DNA of 64,000 bases, taken from contig CALSOR010000002.1 of assembly GCA_943788025.1 (NCBI GenBank), positions 62,001 to 126,000 on the forward strand, given 5' to 3'. The position numbers and the translations under genes are program-made. The notes below the pieces were generated by a model that searched no databases, was not told the DNA's origin, and worked only from the letters and a program-made list of their open reading frames with translations. Shown in pieces: positions 1 through 9,691 of this stretch (the first letter of the stretch is position 1; each line of letters opens with the position of its first letter). This DNA comes from JABAAE01 sp905480545. Lineage in GTDB: Bacteria; Planctomycetota; Planctomycetia; Pirellulales; Pirellulaceae.

Positions 1-272
1 TGCACCCGAGAATCGCACGGCAAAATTGCCCTCGCGAACACCGTGCACCAAACCACTTCCCAAATTCCACCTTTCCGACAAGTAATTCCAACTATGAACA
101 GTCGCTGATTTCCGAAGCAGCGCTGATGACCTTGAACATTCCTAATCACATTTCAAACAAACAACGCTGAGACAGTTCCATTGAAATTCCCTTTTTTGAG
201 GTTTCGAACCGGACGACCCAATAGCAATCGCATTGGGGAACTTCAGGATCAATTCACAAGACCGTTGACAAA
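1..272. other. Left-edge region without a supported gene
   Basis: No convincing gene is visible before the CpaE-like start. A minus-strand frame stays open from about position 145 to the left edge but has no ATG, and a plus-strand frame ends at a TAA near 91-93. Either could be the edge of a gene lying outside the window; the sequence here is too short to decide. Confidence 0.4.
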
Positions 273-1475
273 ATGAGTAACGTTTTTCGAGTAGTGCTTG
301 TCGATCCAGACGACTCGACAAGAGAAGAAATCAAGTCGGTACTGCTTTCCATCGAATCGATTTGGCTGGAAGCAGATTGCTCCCGCTATGAATTCTTCAC
401 CGATATCGTCAAACAAACTACACCAGAAATCGGCATGATCAATATCGATTCCGATCCAGAAAAGGGTGTCGAGCTTATTCAGAAAGTAAATGAGGAATAC
501 CCGCAAGCGATATTGATGGTCGTCAGCAGCTCGGCGGATGGGCAGCTGATTTTATCAGCGATGCGATCTGGGGCGCAGGAGTTCTTTAACCTGCCGCTTT
601 CTTCAAGTGAAGTAAATGCGGCTCTCAGTCGAATTCGATCCAAACAATCAGGTTCCGGTGACGCATCAGGTGAGAACTCGAGAGTCATTGCGGTCGGCGG
701 CGTCTCAGGCGGCGTTGGATCGACCAGCATTGCCGTTAATCTGGCGGCAGCATTAGCAAGCAACCCAAATCGAAGCATCGTACTCATCGATCTGGACGTT
801 TCACTCGGGGATGCAGACATCTTTCTGGATTCCATTCCAGAATATACCCTTGCCGACGTCACCCAGAACATTGATCGACTCGACCTCGCTTTATTGAAGA
901 AATCGTTAACCAAGCACGAATCCGGCGTCTATTTGCTTCCTCGTCCAGTGCAACTTCAAGACAACGAGGGTATCAATCCTGAGGATCTCAGCCGTGTTAT
1001 TGGCTTGCTGAAGTCCTCATTTACTCATTTGGTGTTCGATCTTTCGAAATCATACAGCCGTCTTGATGAAGTCGCACTTCGGGCTGCCACTGATGTCCTG
1101 TTGATCACGCAACTTGATTTACCCTGTTTGCGAAACGTGGTGCGATTGTTGATGTCGTTTGAGGAATACGTTGGACTGAAAGAAAAGACGAAGATTGTGG
1201 TCAATCGAGCGGGATTAGATAGTGGCCAAATCAGCATGAATAAGGCGCAGGAGACGATTGGTGGCGAGTTCTACTGGCAGATCCCTAATGACTACGGCTT
1301 GATGGTCGACGTTCGCAACAATGGCGTTCCGTTGGTTATCCAAGCGCCCAAGGCTTCTATCACTCGTTCGATTGTGGAAATGGGCGAAAAGCTAAACGGT
1401 GACTTGCAATCCGATGAAAACAATGAAGCCACATTAGAAAAAAACCGCAAAAAAAAGGCATCTTCGGCTTCTTGA
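273..1475 (+). CDS. CpaE/TadZ-like pilus assembly ATPase with receiver-like N-terminus
   Basis: A 400-residue protein. Residues about 1-125 resemble a response-regulator receiver fold, and from about residue 137 a MinD/ParA-type ATPase domain begins with GGVSGGVGSTS (residues 142-152). This is a deviant P-loop without the usual lysines, as is common in TadZ/CpaE proteins that position Flp/Tad pili at the pole. A switch-like stretch VLIDLDVSLGDAD follows. Flanking genes are not tad genes on the right, so the rest of a pilus operon, if present, lies to the left. The C-terminus is odd: two A-runs (1438-1444 and 1449-1456) precede the stop, and the -1 frame after them reads KKGIFGFLKK then TAA at 1481-1483. 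Family call is good; the exact C-terminus is uncertain. Confidence 0.85.
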   Translation: MSNVFRVVLVDPDDSTREEIKSVLLSIESIWLEADCSRYEFFTDIVKQTTPEIGMINIDSDPEKGVELIQKVNEEYPQAILMVVSSSADGQLILSAMRSGAQEFFNLPLSSSEVNAALSRIRSKQSGSGDASGENSRVIAVGGVSGGVGSTSIAVNLAAALASNPNRSIVLIDLDVSLGDADIFLDSIPEYTLADVTQNIDRLDLALLKKSLTKHESGVYLLPRPVQLQDNEGINPEDLSRVIGLLKSSFTHLVFDLSKSYSRLDEVALRAATDVLLITQLDLPCLRNVVRLLMSFEEYVGLKEKTKIVVNRAGLDSGQISMNKAQETIGGEFYWQIPNDYGLMVDVRNNGVPLVIQAPKASITRSIVEMGEKLNGDLQSDENNEATLEKNRKKKASSAS

Positions 1476-1596
1476 AAAAGTAACCTCCGCCGGTTTTCGA
1501 TTGGCTCGAATGAATAGCACCGATCGCCCATGGACATCAGCTCTATCAAGCGGAAAAGACACGCTCGAAACGCAAAACGAGGCCCAGCCAGCGCAT

Positions 1597-1626
1597 AAAA
1601 AAAGGCTGTCGGAGCAATCCACAGCC
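1597..1626 (-). terminator. Intrinsic terminator of the H1-like gene
   Basis: Read on the minus strand, GGCTGT pairs with ACAGCC, extended inside by GGA/TCC with one bulged G, and is followed directly by seven T residues. It lies about 30 bases past the stop of the Lys/Ala-rich gene, between two convergent genes. Confidence 0.8.
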
Positions 1627-1658
1627 GGTGCTTGAGTACTCTTGCGAAAAGTAACGAA

Positions 1659-1940
1659 CTACTTCTTCTTTTTCTTTGCTACTTTTTTCTTTGCAGGTGC
1701 CTTCTTTGCCACTGCCTTCTTCTTTGCAGGTGCCTTTTTGGCAGGTGCCTTTTTAGCAACCTTCTTCTTGGCAGGTGCCTTCTTAGCTACCTTCTTCTTT
1801 GCAGGTGCCTTCTTAGCTACCTTCTTCTTAGCAGGTGCCTTTTTGGCTACCTTCTTCTTGGCAGGTGCCTTCTTAGCTACCTTCTTCTTAGCAGGTGCTT
1901 TTTTTGCTACTGCCTTCTTTGCAGTTTTCTTTTTGGCCAC
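1659..1940 (-). CDS. Lysine/alanine-rich histone H1-like protein
   Basis: A 93-residue, extremely basic protein made almost wholly of the nine-residue unit KKVAKKAPA, repeated about eight times with small variations and ending in a run of lysines. Such tails are typical of bacterial H1-like nucleoid proteins (compare Hc1/HctB, AlgP/AlgR3) that bind DNA non-specifically, so a nucleoid role is likely but inferred from composition only. The GTG at 1938-1940 was chosen as start: the minus strand has GGAGG at 1948-1952, seven bases before it, and the protein then begins MAKKKTAKK. An ATG 69 bases upstream exists but adds an unlike sequence and lacks a ribosome site. The repeat number may vary between strains. 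Confidence 0.8.
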   Translation of the reverse strand: MAKKKTAKKAVAKKAPAKKKVAKKAPAKKKVAKKAPAKKKVAKKAPAKKKVAKKAPAKKKVAKKAPAKKAPAKKKAVAKKAPAKKKVAKKKKK

Positions 1941-2865
1941 GGTGTGTCCTCCGTATAAGTCGAATGTGAAGTCCGTTTCTTTGAAAACGTTTCCAAAAAC
2001 CCGCTTCACTAAAAACGATGAACTGCTACCTCCTCAACGTCGAGCGAGGTTCTACCTAACTGCAGAAAGGTAAGAACGAAGTAGCATGGAAACTTCCATG
2101 GGTCAATTTGTACGAAAGTTGCTATATTTTTCAACATCTTTTCCACAAATTCTTTCAAAAAATGCAGAGCCGTATGCGTCTCTGAATGGCCAAAATGCCC
2201 GCCAAATAATTATTTTTTCTGTAAACGGCACCTTGCCATAACAACTCATTGCCATCAACCTTTTTACGACGCGATCAACAATTTGTAGAGCCACCGTTTG
2301 TTTCCGCTTTTGAAACAGCCTTTTGAATGCGATAAAACAACCGGAAAGAACGGAAATCAAGGCCCCTCAAATCAGGTTGAGTTGTCGATTAGATCATCGA
2401 TCCAATAGAGGCAAAACAACAGAAACCTCCGTTTTTACGGGGCTTTCTCGTCACATGCTCGGCGTTGGAACAAAACACGCCTCGCTCCTAGAGAACTGAT
2501 TGCCGAGCAAACGAAGAAAAAATGATCATTTGCAAGATCGCTTTGCATTGCATTCAGCAAGTAACGAAAACACCATGATTTGAACACGCAAAACTATAGC
2601 AATTAAATGCATAATGATTTTTTGAGTTTTCCGGACGATAACTTCATGCGTTTATAGCAAGCCAAAACTCAGAGAAAACATCTGACAAAAAGGCAATTCG
2701 GCACGAAAAAAAAATTTGATTTTTTTCTTTTTTTTTGCATCTAACACCGCGGTTTTATGATTCTGGCCCAAACCTTCACGTCCTTCAGCCCGTTTGGTTT
2801 GCATAAAAAACGCATCTGCGCGAGTGCTTCACAATCAATCGGCACGCACCAGAAGACGCAATTCA
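1941..2865. other. AT-rich intergenic region, no gene seen
   Basis: About 0.9 kb between the H1-like gene and the end of the protease gene. It has long A and T runs near 2707-2737, just past the protease stop on the minus strand. No frame has convincing codon use, and no RNA gene was recognised. It contains the upstream region of the H1-like gene. Confidence 0.5.
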
Positions 2866-3690
2866 TCACCACCTTCCACCACCAAAACCTTTTCCATCCA
2901 TCCTTTGGATTTTTTGCCAGCTTTGAAACGCAAAATAAGCAAACATGATCGCAAGAAAGAACGCTTTGAGCACAAACACACCCAATACGGCGATCCCGCC
3001 ACCAACGAACACTCCCAACCAAAGCGAATTCTTCAAACCAGAGACAGGATCCGACTTCATCATGATCTCTCGAGCAATGCTCCCGCCGTCCAGTGGATCA
3101 ACTGGCATCAGATTCATGATTCCCCAATAGATATTGACAAACAACGAGGCGGAAATCAGCTGATAAATCATGTCTGTATTGGTTGGCATGTCAGCCATCG
3201 CCGGAAACTCGCGACCGAAACGCACGCCCTTCTCCAATTCAACAGACCAATACGGAAAAAATCCGTAGGCGAATTGAAATTCAATCCAACCGCCCATCAG
3301 GACCACCAATCCAATGACAATTGCCGCCAGGCAGAATCCAGCCGCTGGACCTGCTGCCGAGACCAATATTTTCGGGAGTCCAGAAAGCGAGCCCAAACCA
3401 CCTGAACTTCGCCAGACATCTCGATGATTTTCTGTCGCAAATCCCCCCATCATGATCAATTCGATCCTTGGGGAAATACCGTATCGACGCATAACCATCG
3501 CGTGGCCCAGCTCGTGAACAAGGATGGCGATGAACATGACCAATGCCCAAACGATGGCATAAATTAAATGCTGATCCTGAAGGCCAAAGTAAATCGGTAA
3601 AATCCAGAACAAACCGCTAACACGGACCGGTATTCGGAAAATATCGAATTCAAAATCGAGGGGAGTAGGCGGCGGCTCGCTTAATAACAT
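2866..3690 (-). CDS. Site-2-protease family (M50) membrane metalloprotease
   Basis: A 274-residue integral membrane protein. The zinc-binding HELGH motif is at residues 59-63 in the second hydrophobic segment, and NLMPVDPLDGG further on supplies the third, Asp, ligand typical of S2P/SpoIVFB-type proteases. These enzymes cut membrane-embedded substrates such as anti-sigma factors; its own substrate is unknown. There is no PDZ domain, so it belongs to the short Rip-like group. The start ATG at 3690 leads straight into a short Pro-rich cytosolic stretch (MLLSEPPPTP) before the first hydrophobic helix. It lies downstream of lpxB on the same strand, separated by about 90 bases. Confidence 0.88.
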   Translation of the reverse strand: MLLSEPPPTPLDFEFDIFRIPVRVSGLFWILPIYFGLQDQHLIYAIVWALVMFIAILVHELGHAMVMRRYGISPRIELIMMGGFATENHRDVWRSSGGLGSLSGLPKILVSAAGPAAGFCLAAIVIGLVVLMGGWIEFQFAYGFFPYWSVELEKGVRFGREFPAMADMPTNTDMIYQLISASLFVNIYWGIMNLMPVDPLDGGSIAREIMMKSDPVSGLKNSLWLGVFVGGGIAVLGVFVLKAFFLAIMFAYFAFQSWQKIQRMDGKGFGGGRW

Positions 3691-3778
3691 GTTGCAATTT
3701 CACAATAGAGAAGTTTGCGGCAATTGAGGCTGTTCCATGATTAGAATCTTAACTTGATTCGGTGCAACTCGGTGATTT

Positions 3779-5176
3779 TCAAGCGACGTCAGACACATAT
3801 TCTGATGGCTTCCCTTCTGGGGACACTGGGCGACCATCACTCTTATCAGTCGCTACTGCAGCCCTGCCTCCAGTTTGCAGAAACCGGTCGCGAATCACTG
3901 CTGCGGCTCTTTGCGAGGCGCCTGCGGCACCATAACGCTGCTTAAGAGTTCGCAACATCGAGGTGCGCTCTTGGAAGACGACTGGATCATTCAACAGCTT
4001 AACGATCTGATCGGCTATTTCCTTGGATTTGTCAACGGTCGTTAGATACTCTGGAAACGGCAATTGCTCCGCATTTGGTGAATCCGGATCATAAACGGCC
4101 ATTCCATTTCGTTTGATTGATTTCGACCACAACAGATTCACCAACGTGATGTACTTGATACGCAAAAACAGTTTCTGCATGGCAAAAAACAGCTTTGACA
4201 ATCGATAATAGATAACGGTTGGTTTTTCCCGATGCATCAGTTCAAGTGAAACCGAACCGGAGCAAGCGATACAGCATTTCGCCAAATGCACCAACTCCGG
4301 CGTTTTGCCCCCTTCGATTTGGAATTCCATACCAACATTTTCGTTGGCTTGAATTTCAATCGCTAACTTTTTCTGATCTTCGTTTAGACAAGAAACCACG
4401 AACTCGGTTTGAGGACGCTGCTTTTTGATGCTTTCTGCCGCCCGAAGGAAGATGGGCAAGCAATTCTTGATCTCTTGAATGCGTGAACCGGGCAAAATCG
4501 TCACCAAGTCCTTTTGCGGCGCGACGTTTTTCAATTCCGAGACGTTTTCCGCAATCAAATGCTGTTCTGTCACTAAGTTCTCAACGCGAAACTTTGCAAC
4601 ATATTTGTGATCGATGATTTGTCGATCCATTTCGTCAAAAAAGGGATGCCCAACGTATTCAGCTTCACAATTACGGTCTTCCAACCATTGTTTTTCAAAC
4701 GGCAATTTACAAATGCCCAGATCAACATTCCGCCGCATTTTTCGAACTCGCCAAGGAGCCCATGCCCACATTTGCGGTATGCCGTAGAAGACAACTGGAA
4801 TTCCATTCTTTTTTGCCGCTTTTGCAACGTGCCAATTGAATCCGGAATAGTCGATTAACACGACCAAGTCGATCGATTCACTTCGAAAGACTTTTTCCGC
4901 GTCCTTAAGCAACCGACGGAACTTTGCATATTTCGAAATCACTCCTGACAAAAACATGACGGCATGTTGTGTCAGGTCTTCCAGCAATTCGCAGCCGACG
5001 GCGGACATTTTCGGGCCACCAAATCCAGTAAACTCGATCGCGGAAGAATTGTCCCCGATCTCTTGGCTTTTCAAATCCCGCTCGTCGAATTGCTTTTTCA
5101 AATCAAGGATCAGGTTGCTGGCATGCAGGTCCCCGCTTGGTTCACCTACGGAGAAGAAAATTCGCTTTTTCGTCAT
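3779..5176 (-). CDS. lpxB: Lipid-A-disaccharide synthase
   Basis: A GT19 glycosyltransferase that joins UDP-diacylglucosamine and lipid X to form the lipid A disaccharide at the inner face of the cytoplasmic membrane. The signature GEPSGDLHASN is at residues 11-21, and GIPQMWAWAPWRVRKMRR and CSGSVSLELM are also typical of LpxB. At 465 residues it is longer than the usual 380 or so; the excess is in a charged loop around residues 200-225 and a C-terminal tail after the conserved AAxxI region. Its presence shows a Gram-negative envelope with lipid A. The GT39-like gene lies 75 bases upstream on the same strand, and lipid A sugar modification would fit both. Confidence 0.93.
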   Translation of the reverse strand: MTKKRIFFSVGEPSGDLHASNLILDLKKQFDERDLKSQEIGDNSSAIEFTGFGGPKMSAVGCELLEDLTQHAVMFLSGVISKYAKFRRLLKDAEKVFRSESIDLVVLIDYSGFNWHVAKAAKKNGIPVVFYGIPQMWAWAPWRVRKMRRNVDLGICKLPFEKQWLEDRNCEAEYVGHPFFDEMDRQIIDHKYVAKFRVENLVTEQHLIAENVSELKNVAPQKDLVTILPGSRIQEIKNCLPIFLRAAESIKKQRPQTEFVVSCLNEDQKKLAIEIQANENVGMEFQIEGGKTPELVHLAKCCIACSGSVSLELMHREKPTVIYYRLSKLFFAMQKLFLRIKYITLVNLLWSKSIKRNGMAVYDPDSPNAEQLPFPEYLTTVDKSKEIADQIVKLLNDPVVFQERTSMLRTLKQRYGAAGASQRAAAVIRDRFLQTGGRAAVATDKSDGRPVSPEGKPSEYVSDVA

Positions 5177-5251
5177 TGATTCAAACGTACGTTAAGGCTT
5201 TGGTTTCCAACCCAAAGTATCGTTGATATCGCAGATTCCGCGAACATCAAT

Positions 5252-7183
5252 TCAATCAACGATCTTTTGCTGTTTTGCAACATGAAAGTTTGCGACAAAT
5301 ATAAAGTTCCCTGGTGCACCTCGTATCGAAAACTCCCGTTTTTCAATGGGCACAATGAGAATATTTTCCTTCGATTGGAGTGCGGAAAATTCGGTTAAAA
5401 TATCCGCCACGATCATTGAATTTCCCCGGATGACGATCCAAACATTTCCCTTTTCCCGCATTTCTCGTGCATCGATATGGTTGAATCGGTGCGATAGCAA
5501 TGTCGGTTTAGGCACCTGTTCCTCAATCCGAAGTCGGTAAAGACCTCGAAATGGAAAACAGCAGTAGTCTTCCAGTTCAGTTGCCGTAACCTGGGAGGAT
5601 TTTCGTTCCGGGAGCATCTGGTCTTCGATGAGGTTGGGAAACAAGTAGACAATGGAGGACGCATCGGACGAGCCGAATGAACCTCCGTTCGCTTTTTGAT
5701 TTTCATCATCCTGTTTTTTTCGTGCATCATCGCTGACTACACTTTCGTTCATAAAACCGATCGCGTCTCGCCAAGCCGATTCAAACGGCATCGCGAGCTT
5801 TTTCTCCTGAATCATCGACCACATCAGGTCGTTTTGCCAAAACGAACTTGCAAACACCATGATCAAACAGAGCGACACCAAAGCCCCGCTCCACAAACTT
5901 GAAAAACTGTTTCGCAGCTGTACCAAAGAAATGCCCAGAAACAAAATCGCATTGGTCCAACCAATGAGAAAGTACCGTGACAAATACAGCGGCGCTAAAT
6001 CAGTCTTTAAAGCGAACCACGACAAAAGAATTGGGCCGAAATATCCGAACAAAAATGCTGAGCCATAAAAAACTCGCGGGGAAACAAGAGTGGATCGAGG
6101 TATCGTTGAAATTGAATTCGACTCTGGCTGAAAAAACCTTCGCGTGACCGAGACGATCAGCCAAATCAAGACGCCGATCAAGACATACGTTATCAGCTGA
6201 AAACAGATCGAAGGGTCAACTTGGTCATCGTTGACAAACAATTCCCAATTTGACTTGCGTTTTGCGATCCCCAACAACAAAACAAGCATTGGAAATATCC
6301 CAAGACCAATCCAGGCGAAATCCAGAAACGAAGACAATACCCTTCTGGTTACCTTCGTTCCTGAAAACAAAATCCAAGCCAGGAGAAACAAGAAGCAAGA
6401 CGCAGTCAGAAGCACACTGGTGTAGTGAATATAAAAACAGACAATGCTCCAAATCACAAAACTGTAGTTGCTCTTCGTCGCCAAATTAAAGATCCCCTTT
6501 AGATCGCGGGGCCCCCCATCTCCTAAACCGACGTCCCTCTCTGAATCTGCGGATTCATATCGTAGACACATGCTTTTGAATCGCCACACGAATGCCACAA
6601 ACTGAAGCAGTCCAAAAAGCTGAAGTAAGGCATAGGGGCGGGCTTCCTGCGAGTACCGAATGAAGTAGGGATCAATCGCGATAAGCAATGCCGCCGACAG
6701 TGGAATCAATTGACTTCGCGTGAGTCGCCGCAAAACTTGCCAGACGATTAAGGGCAAACAAATACCAGCCAACAATGAAGTCAATCGCAGCGTCCATTCA
6801 TGGTGCCCCAACGTCCAAACGCACGCTTTGCAGATAAAGAAATAAAGCGGTGCCTGATTGCCGGCCACTGCTCGCTGCCCAACGTCGTTAAATCCGTCGG
6901 CGACAACCCAGCTGGTGTGCAACTCGTCTAACCAAAGCCCTCTTTCGATATCGATCCATCGCACCACAAACGACAGAAGCATAACAACACCGATTGCGAC
7001 GTGCGGGATTGAACACCAAATCGCCAGTTTTTCCCGTTTGGTAAACTGCTCAACTGTGCCTACACCGTTAACCGTCGGCTGAGTTTCCGGCTTGTCGGGT
7101 TTAGGCAATTGCGGCACATTCGACCGGGCTTGCATCGCGTTTGAGGAAGGCGATTCTTTATTCGATGGGTTTGGCGGAGTCAC
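5252..7183 (-). CDS. GT39/ArnT-like polytopic glycosyltransferase
   Basis: A 643-residue protein with roughly ten or more hydrophobic segments. Just after the first membrane helix it has GLWLDELHTSWV, the acidic DE motif in the first periplasmic loop of GT-C enzymes, followed by NQAPLYFF, as in PMT/ArnT-like (GT39/GT83) proteins that use polyprenyl-phosphate sugars. RYSQEARPYALL is another family hallmark. The C-terminal part contains a soluble region. Acceptor and sugar are unknown; neighbouring lpxB makes lipid A or another envelope glycan a possible target. The first 60 residues are Pro/Ser-rich and cytosolic, and a later start is possible. Confidence 0.85.
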   Translation of the reverse strand: MTPPNPSNKESPSSNAMQARSNVPQLPKPDKPETQPTVNGVGTVEQFTKREKLAIWCSIPHVAIGVVMLLSFVVRWIDIERGLWLDELHTSWVVADGFNDVGQRAVAGNQAPLYFFICKACVWTLGHHEWTLRLTSLLAGICLPLIVWQVLRRLTRSQLIPLSAALLIAIDPYFIRYSQEARPYALLQLFGLLQFVAFVWRFKSMCLRYESADSERDVGLGDGGPRDLKGIFNLATKSNYSFVIWSIVCFYIHYTSVLLTASCFLFLLAWILFSGTKVTRRVLSSFLDFAWIGLGIFPMLVLLLGIAKRKSNWELFVNDDQVDPSICFQLITYVLIGVLIWLIVSVTRRFFQPESNSISTIPRSTLVSPRVFYGSAFLFGYFGPILLSWFALKTDLAPLYLSRYFLIGWTNAILFLGISLVQLRNSFSSLWSGALVSLCLIMVFASSFWQNDLMWSMIQEKKLAMPFESAWRDAIGFMNESVVSDDARKKQDDENQKANGGSFGSSDASSIVYLFPNLIEDQMLPERKSSQVTATELEDYCCFPFRGLYRLRIEEQVPKPTLLSHRFNHIDAREMREKGNVWIVIRGNSMIVADILTEFSALQSKENILIVPIEKREFSIRGAPGNFIFVANFHVAKQQKIVD

Positions 7184-7421
7184 AATCTCAGTTTACAACC
7201 TCGCGAATATTGTTAAACCATGCGGGCGTTAATCGTTTTCCAACATTTCCCGGTGACGGGCGACAATCCATCAGTGTTGACAAACGGGGCAAAATTGTTG
7301 GTCTGGTTTGCGAATCACAGGCATATGACGAAACTGACTGAGCGGCAGTCGTTAAGTTACAATACCAACTTCAAAAAGATGATTCATCAACAATTTTAAT
7401 CGAAGCGAACACCATAAAATA

Positions 7422-8621
7422 ATGACGAAACGGAAAAGCCCGGATGAAATTTGCACGCACCCTCCCGAAGTAAAGGTCAATTCAACAGCTTCAGCAATGC
7501 CGATCTATCCGGCATCGGTCTATCAGTGTGATTCGATTGATCAAGCGGGCGGTTTGCTTACTGGCGAAATCGAGGGTTTTGTTTACCAACGAGATGGTCA
7601 CCCGAATGCTGTTGCCTTGGCGGAACAATGTCGAGAACTACACGGTGGTGACGAACTGGATGTTAAGTTTGCTCACATTACATCTACGGGCATGTCGGCG
7701 TTGTCATTGGCAATCGTTTCACATTTGAAGTCTGGCGACCACGTTTTGCTGAGCGACCAGCTCTATGGACGCACAACTCGATTGGTCAGCGAGGAACTTA
7801 CGAGATGGGGTCTCGAATTCAGTCAAACCAATATGTGTGAATTGAATCAAGTCGTTGCAGCCATTCGGCCAAAAACACGAATGCTGGTAACCGAAACGAT
7901 TGCCAATCCGCTGCTTCATGTCTCGGACTTAAGCGCGATTAGCGATATAGCTCATAGTCACGATGCGAAATTGTTGGTTGATAATACATTTGCCACACCG
8001 TTGGTCGCACGCCCGTTTGAAATGGGCGCTGATCTGGTCATGGAATCGATGACCAAAATGATGAATGGCCATGGTGACGTGATGATGGGTTTGTTGTGCG
8101 GAAAAGCGGATTTGGCCGAGCGAGCGAAAAATGCGTTATCTTCATGGGGAATGACGGCCAGTCCATTCGACTGCTGGTTGGCAGCGAGAGGGTTGGCTAC
8201 GGCCGAACTACGCGTCACGCGCGCAAACGAAAATGCCGCACATCTCTCAGCACTCCTCTCAGAACATCCTCGAATTAAAAACGTCTATTATCCCGGTTTA
8301 GCGTCACACCCAACTCACAAAATGGCTCAGCAAGTCCTTGGTGGTGATCGATTCGGCAGTATGTTGAGCATCGAATTTTCGGACGGTGCGTCGGATGTCG
8401 ATCTCTTCATCAAAGTTTCACAGAAAATTTCGTTCTGCCCCTCGCTGGGTGAAATTGCGACGACGATCAGCCATCCGCGATCGACAAGCCATCGAGGATT
8501 GTCGGACAAAAGTGCACAAGAACTTGGAATTTCAGCCGGTTTAATGCGAATTTCGTGCGGCATCGAATCGCCCGAATTCCTAGAACACGAGTTCAAAAGC
8601 ATCTTGGAAGCTATGGACTGA
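7422..8621 (+). CDS. Cys/Met-metabolism PLP enzyme (cystathionine gamma-synthase/lyase type)
   Basis: A 399-residue fold-type I PLP enzyme. It has the cofactor-binding stretch TSTGMSALS, YGRTTRLV and the Schiff-base lysine K212 in the signature SMTKMMNGHGDVMMG. The substrate could be O-acyl-homoserine, cystathionine or methionine, since the family cannot be divided by eye. The active-site tyrosine that usually follows the lysine (TKY) is replaced by Met, which is unusual but seen in some family branches. It is divergent from the GT39-like gene and upstream of infA, with no operon partner from sulfur metabolism. Confidence 0.85.
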   Translation: MTKRKSPDEICTHPPEVKVNSTASAMPIYPASVYQCDSIDQAGGLLTGEIEGFVYQRDGHPNAVALAEQCRELHGGDELDVKFAHITSTGMSALSLAIVSHLKSGDHVLLSDQLYGRTTRLVSEELTRWGLEFSQTNMCELNQVVAAIRPKTRMLVTETIANPLLHVSDLSAISDIAHSHDAKLLVDNTFATPLVARPFEMGADLVMESMTKMMNGHGDVMMGLLCGKADLAERAKNALSSWGMTASPFDCWLAARGLATAELRVTRANENAAHLSALLSEHPRIKNVYYPGLASHPTHKMAQQVLGGDRFGSMLSIEFSDGASDVDLFIKVSQKISFCPSLGEIATTISHPRSTSHRGLSDKSAQELGISAGLMRISCGIESPEFLEHEFKSILEAMD

Positions 8622-8683
8622 ATTAAGCCTGTGGGCTTATGATGGACATCTGTTGATTTTTTTCTAACTTTACAAGGAAATTT

Positions 8684-8905
8684 ATGGCGAAAGACGATGG
8701 ATCTTTTGAAGTAGAGGGCACTGTGGTTCAGGCTCTGGCGAACACGCGGTTTCGCGTGGAATTGGAAACCGGCAACGAGGTGTTGGCTCATGTTGCTGGT
8801 CGAATGCGCAAAAACTTTATTCGTATCGTTCCTGGCGACAAAGTCCGAGTGGAATTGTCCCCCTATGATTTGACCAAGGGTCGGATCACTTACCGAGAAC
8901 GATAA
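8684..8905 (+). CDS. infA: Translation initiation factor IF-1
   Basis: A 73-residue S1-like OB-fold protein, the normal length for IF-1, which binds the ribosomal A site during initiation. The conserved features are MAKDD at the start, FRVELETGNEVLAHVAGRMR and the ending SPYDLTKGRITYR. A ribosome site, AAGGA, lies about six bases before the ATG. It lies 62 bases after the PLP enzyme; an independent promoter is likely. It is followed by a terminator-like hairpin. Confidence 0.97.
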   Translation: MAKDDGSFEVEGTVVQALANTRFRVELETGNEVLAHVAGRMRKNFIRIVPGDKVRVELSPYDLTKGRITYRER

Positions 8906-8928
8906 TTTCTTGATTTGCGTTTAGCGTC

Positions 8929-8969
8929 ATCGTTGGTGTTGCGACACTGACACGAATTTTTTGACGCTA
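8929..8969 (+). terminator. Terminator-like structured hairpin after infA
   Basis: TCGT..GTGT pairs with ACAC..ACGA around a TGCG loop and is followed by ATTTTTT. In addition TAGCGTCA at 8922-8929 is the exact reverse complement of TGACGCTA at 8962-8969, so a larger alternative fold encloses the T-run. It is most simply the infA terminator. Confidence 0.55.
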
Positions 8970-9691
8970 GTTTACTCATAAGTTCAAGCAACCATTTGCA
9001 TTTCCAATTGCAAACTTGCCTTCGCGCTGCGCCATGGCTGAATCCCCTTTTCGAAGATCAATCCGCTGTTGATACGGTGATGCATCGAATATTCTCCACA
9101 CCATTGTTCGGATTAAAGTGGTGCCCTGAAACGAAATTTCGGCTCGCTAATCGTCAATAAAAACAGCCAAAAACGACTCATTTCATTGCTGCTTTGGTAT
9201 CCTCGGCTACCACAATCGTGTAGAAACGTTGAAAATCATCTGACCCTGGATTAGTTTTTTCCCGATTTTGGAAACCTTCGGGAAATACATGGGTAAAGTA
9301 CGGAGGAATGGCCAAGTATGTCGGAATGATGGATCGCTTTTCAAAAAGATGGCACGCAACCAAGTTGGATAAATTGTGCTTGAAATCGCGATTTGAGCGA
9401 ACGTGTTAAACAGGACGGACGTTTCGATGGCCTACTGTAAGTTTGGAACGATTGCTTTTTTGGAATGATTATGCCATCCAAATTTGCTTTTTATCGACTT
9501 GATACGAAATGTGGCATTGACGGAAGCAACCACATCTCGAAGATTTCTTCCGCAGAGATTTCTTCCGCAGAGATTGATAGATAGTTTGACAGGTTTTTAA
9601 GCCAACCACTACTTTTCGCCGGACGGAAGTACGAATTCAAGTGGAATTGCCCGGCACCATTAAGATATTTATTTCTTTTAGGAGTTAAAGA
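8970..9691. other. Intergenic region with a possible gene remnant and a short tandem repeat
   Basis: About 0.7 kb without a firm gene. On the minus strand, 9178-9408 is an open frame with no ATG whose lower part (TTG at 9363) reads like protein, ending in EDTKAAMK; it could be a decayed gene or a small gene with TTG start. The 15-base unit agatttcttccgcag occurs twice in a row at 9541-9570. The ribosome site of the next gene is at the right end. Confidence 0.35.

Noticed and set aside
1632..2073. Phe/Ala- or Leu/Cys-rich plus-strand proteins
   Set aside because: Mirror images of the Lys/Ala repeat gene on the other strand.
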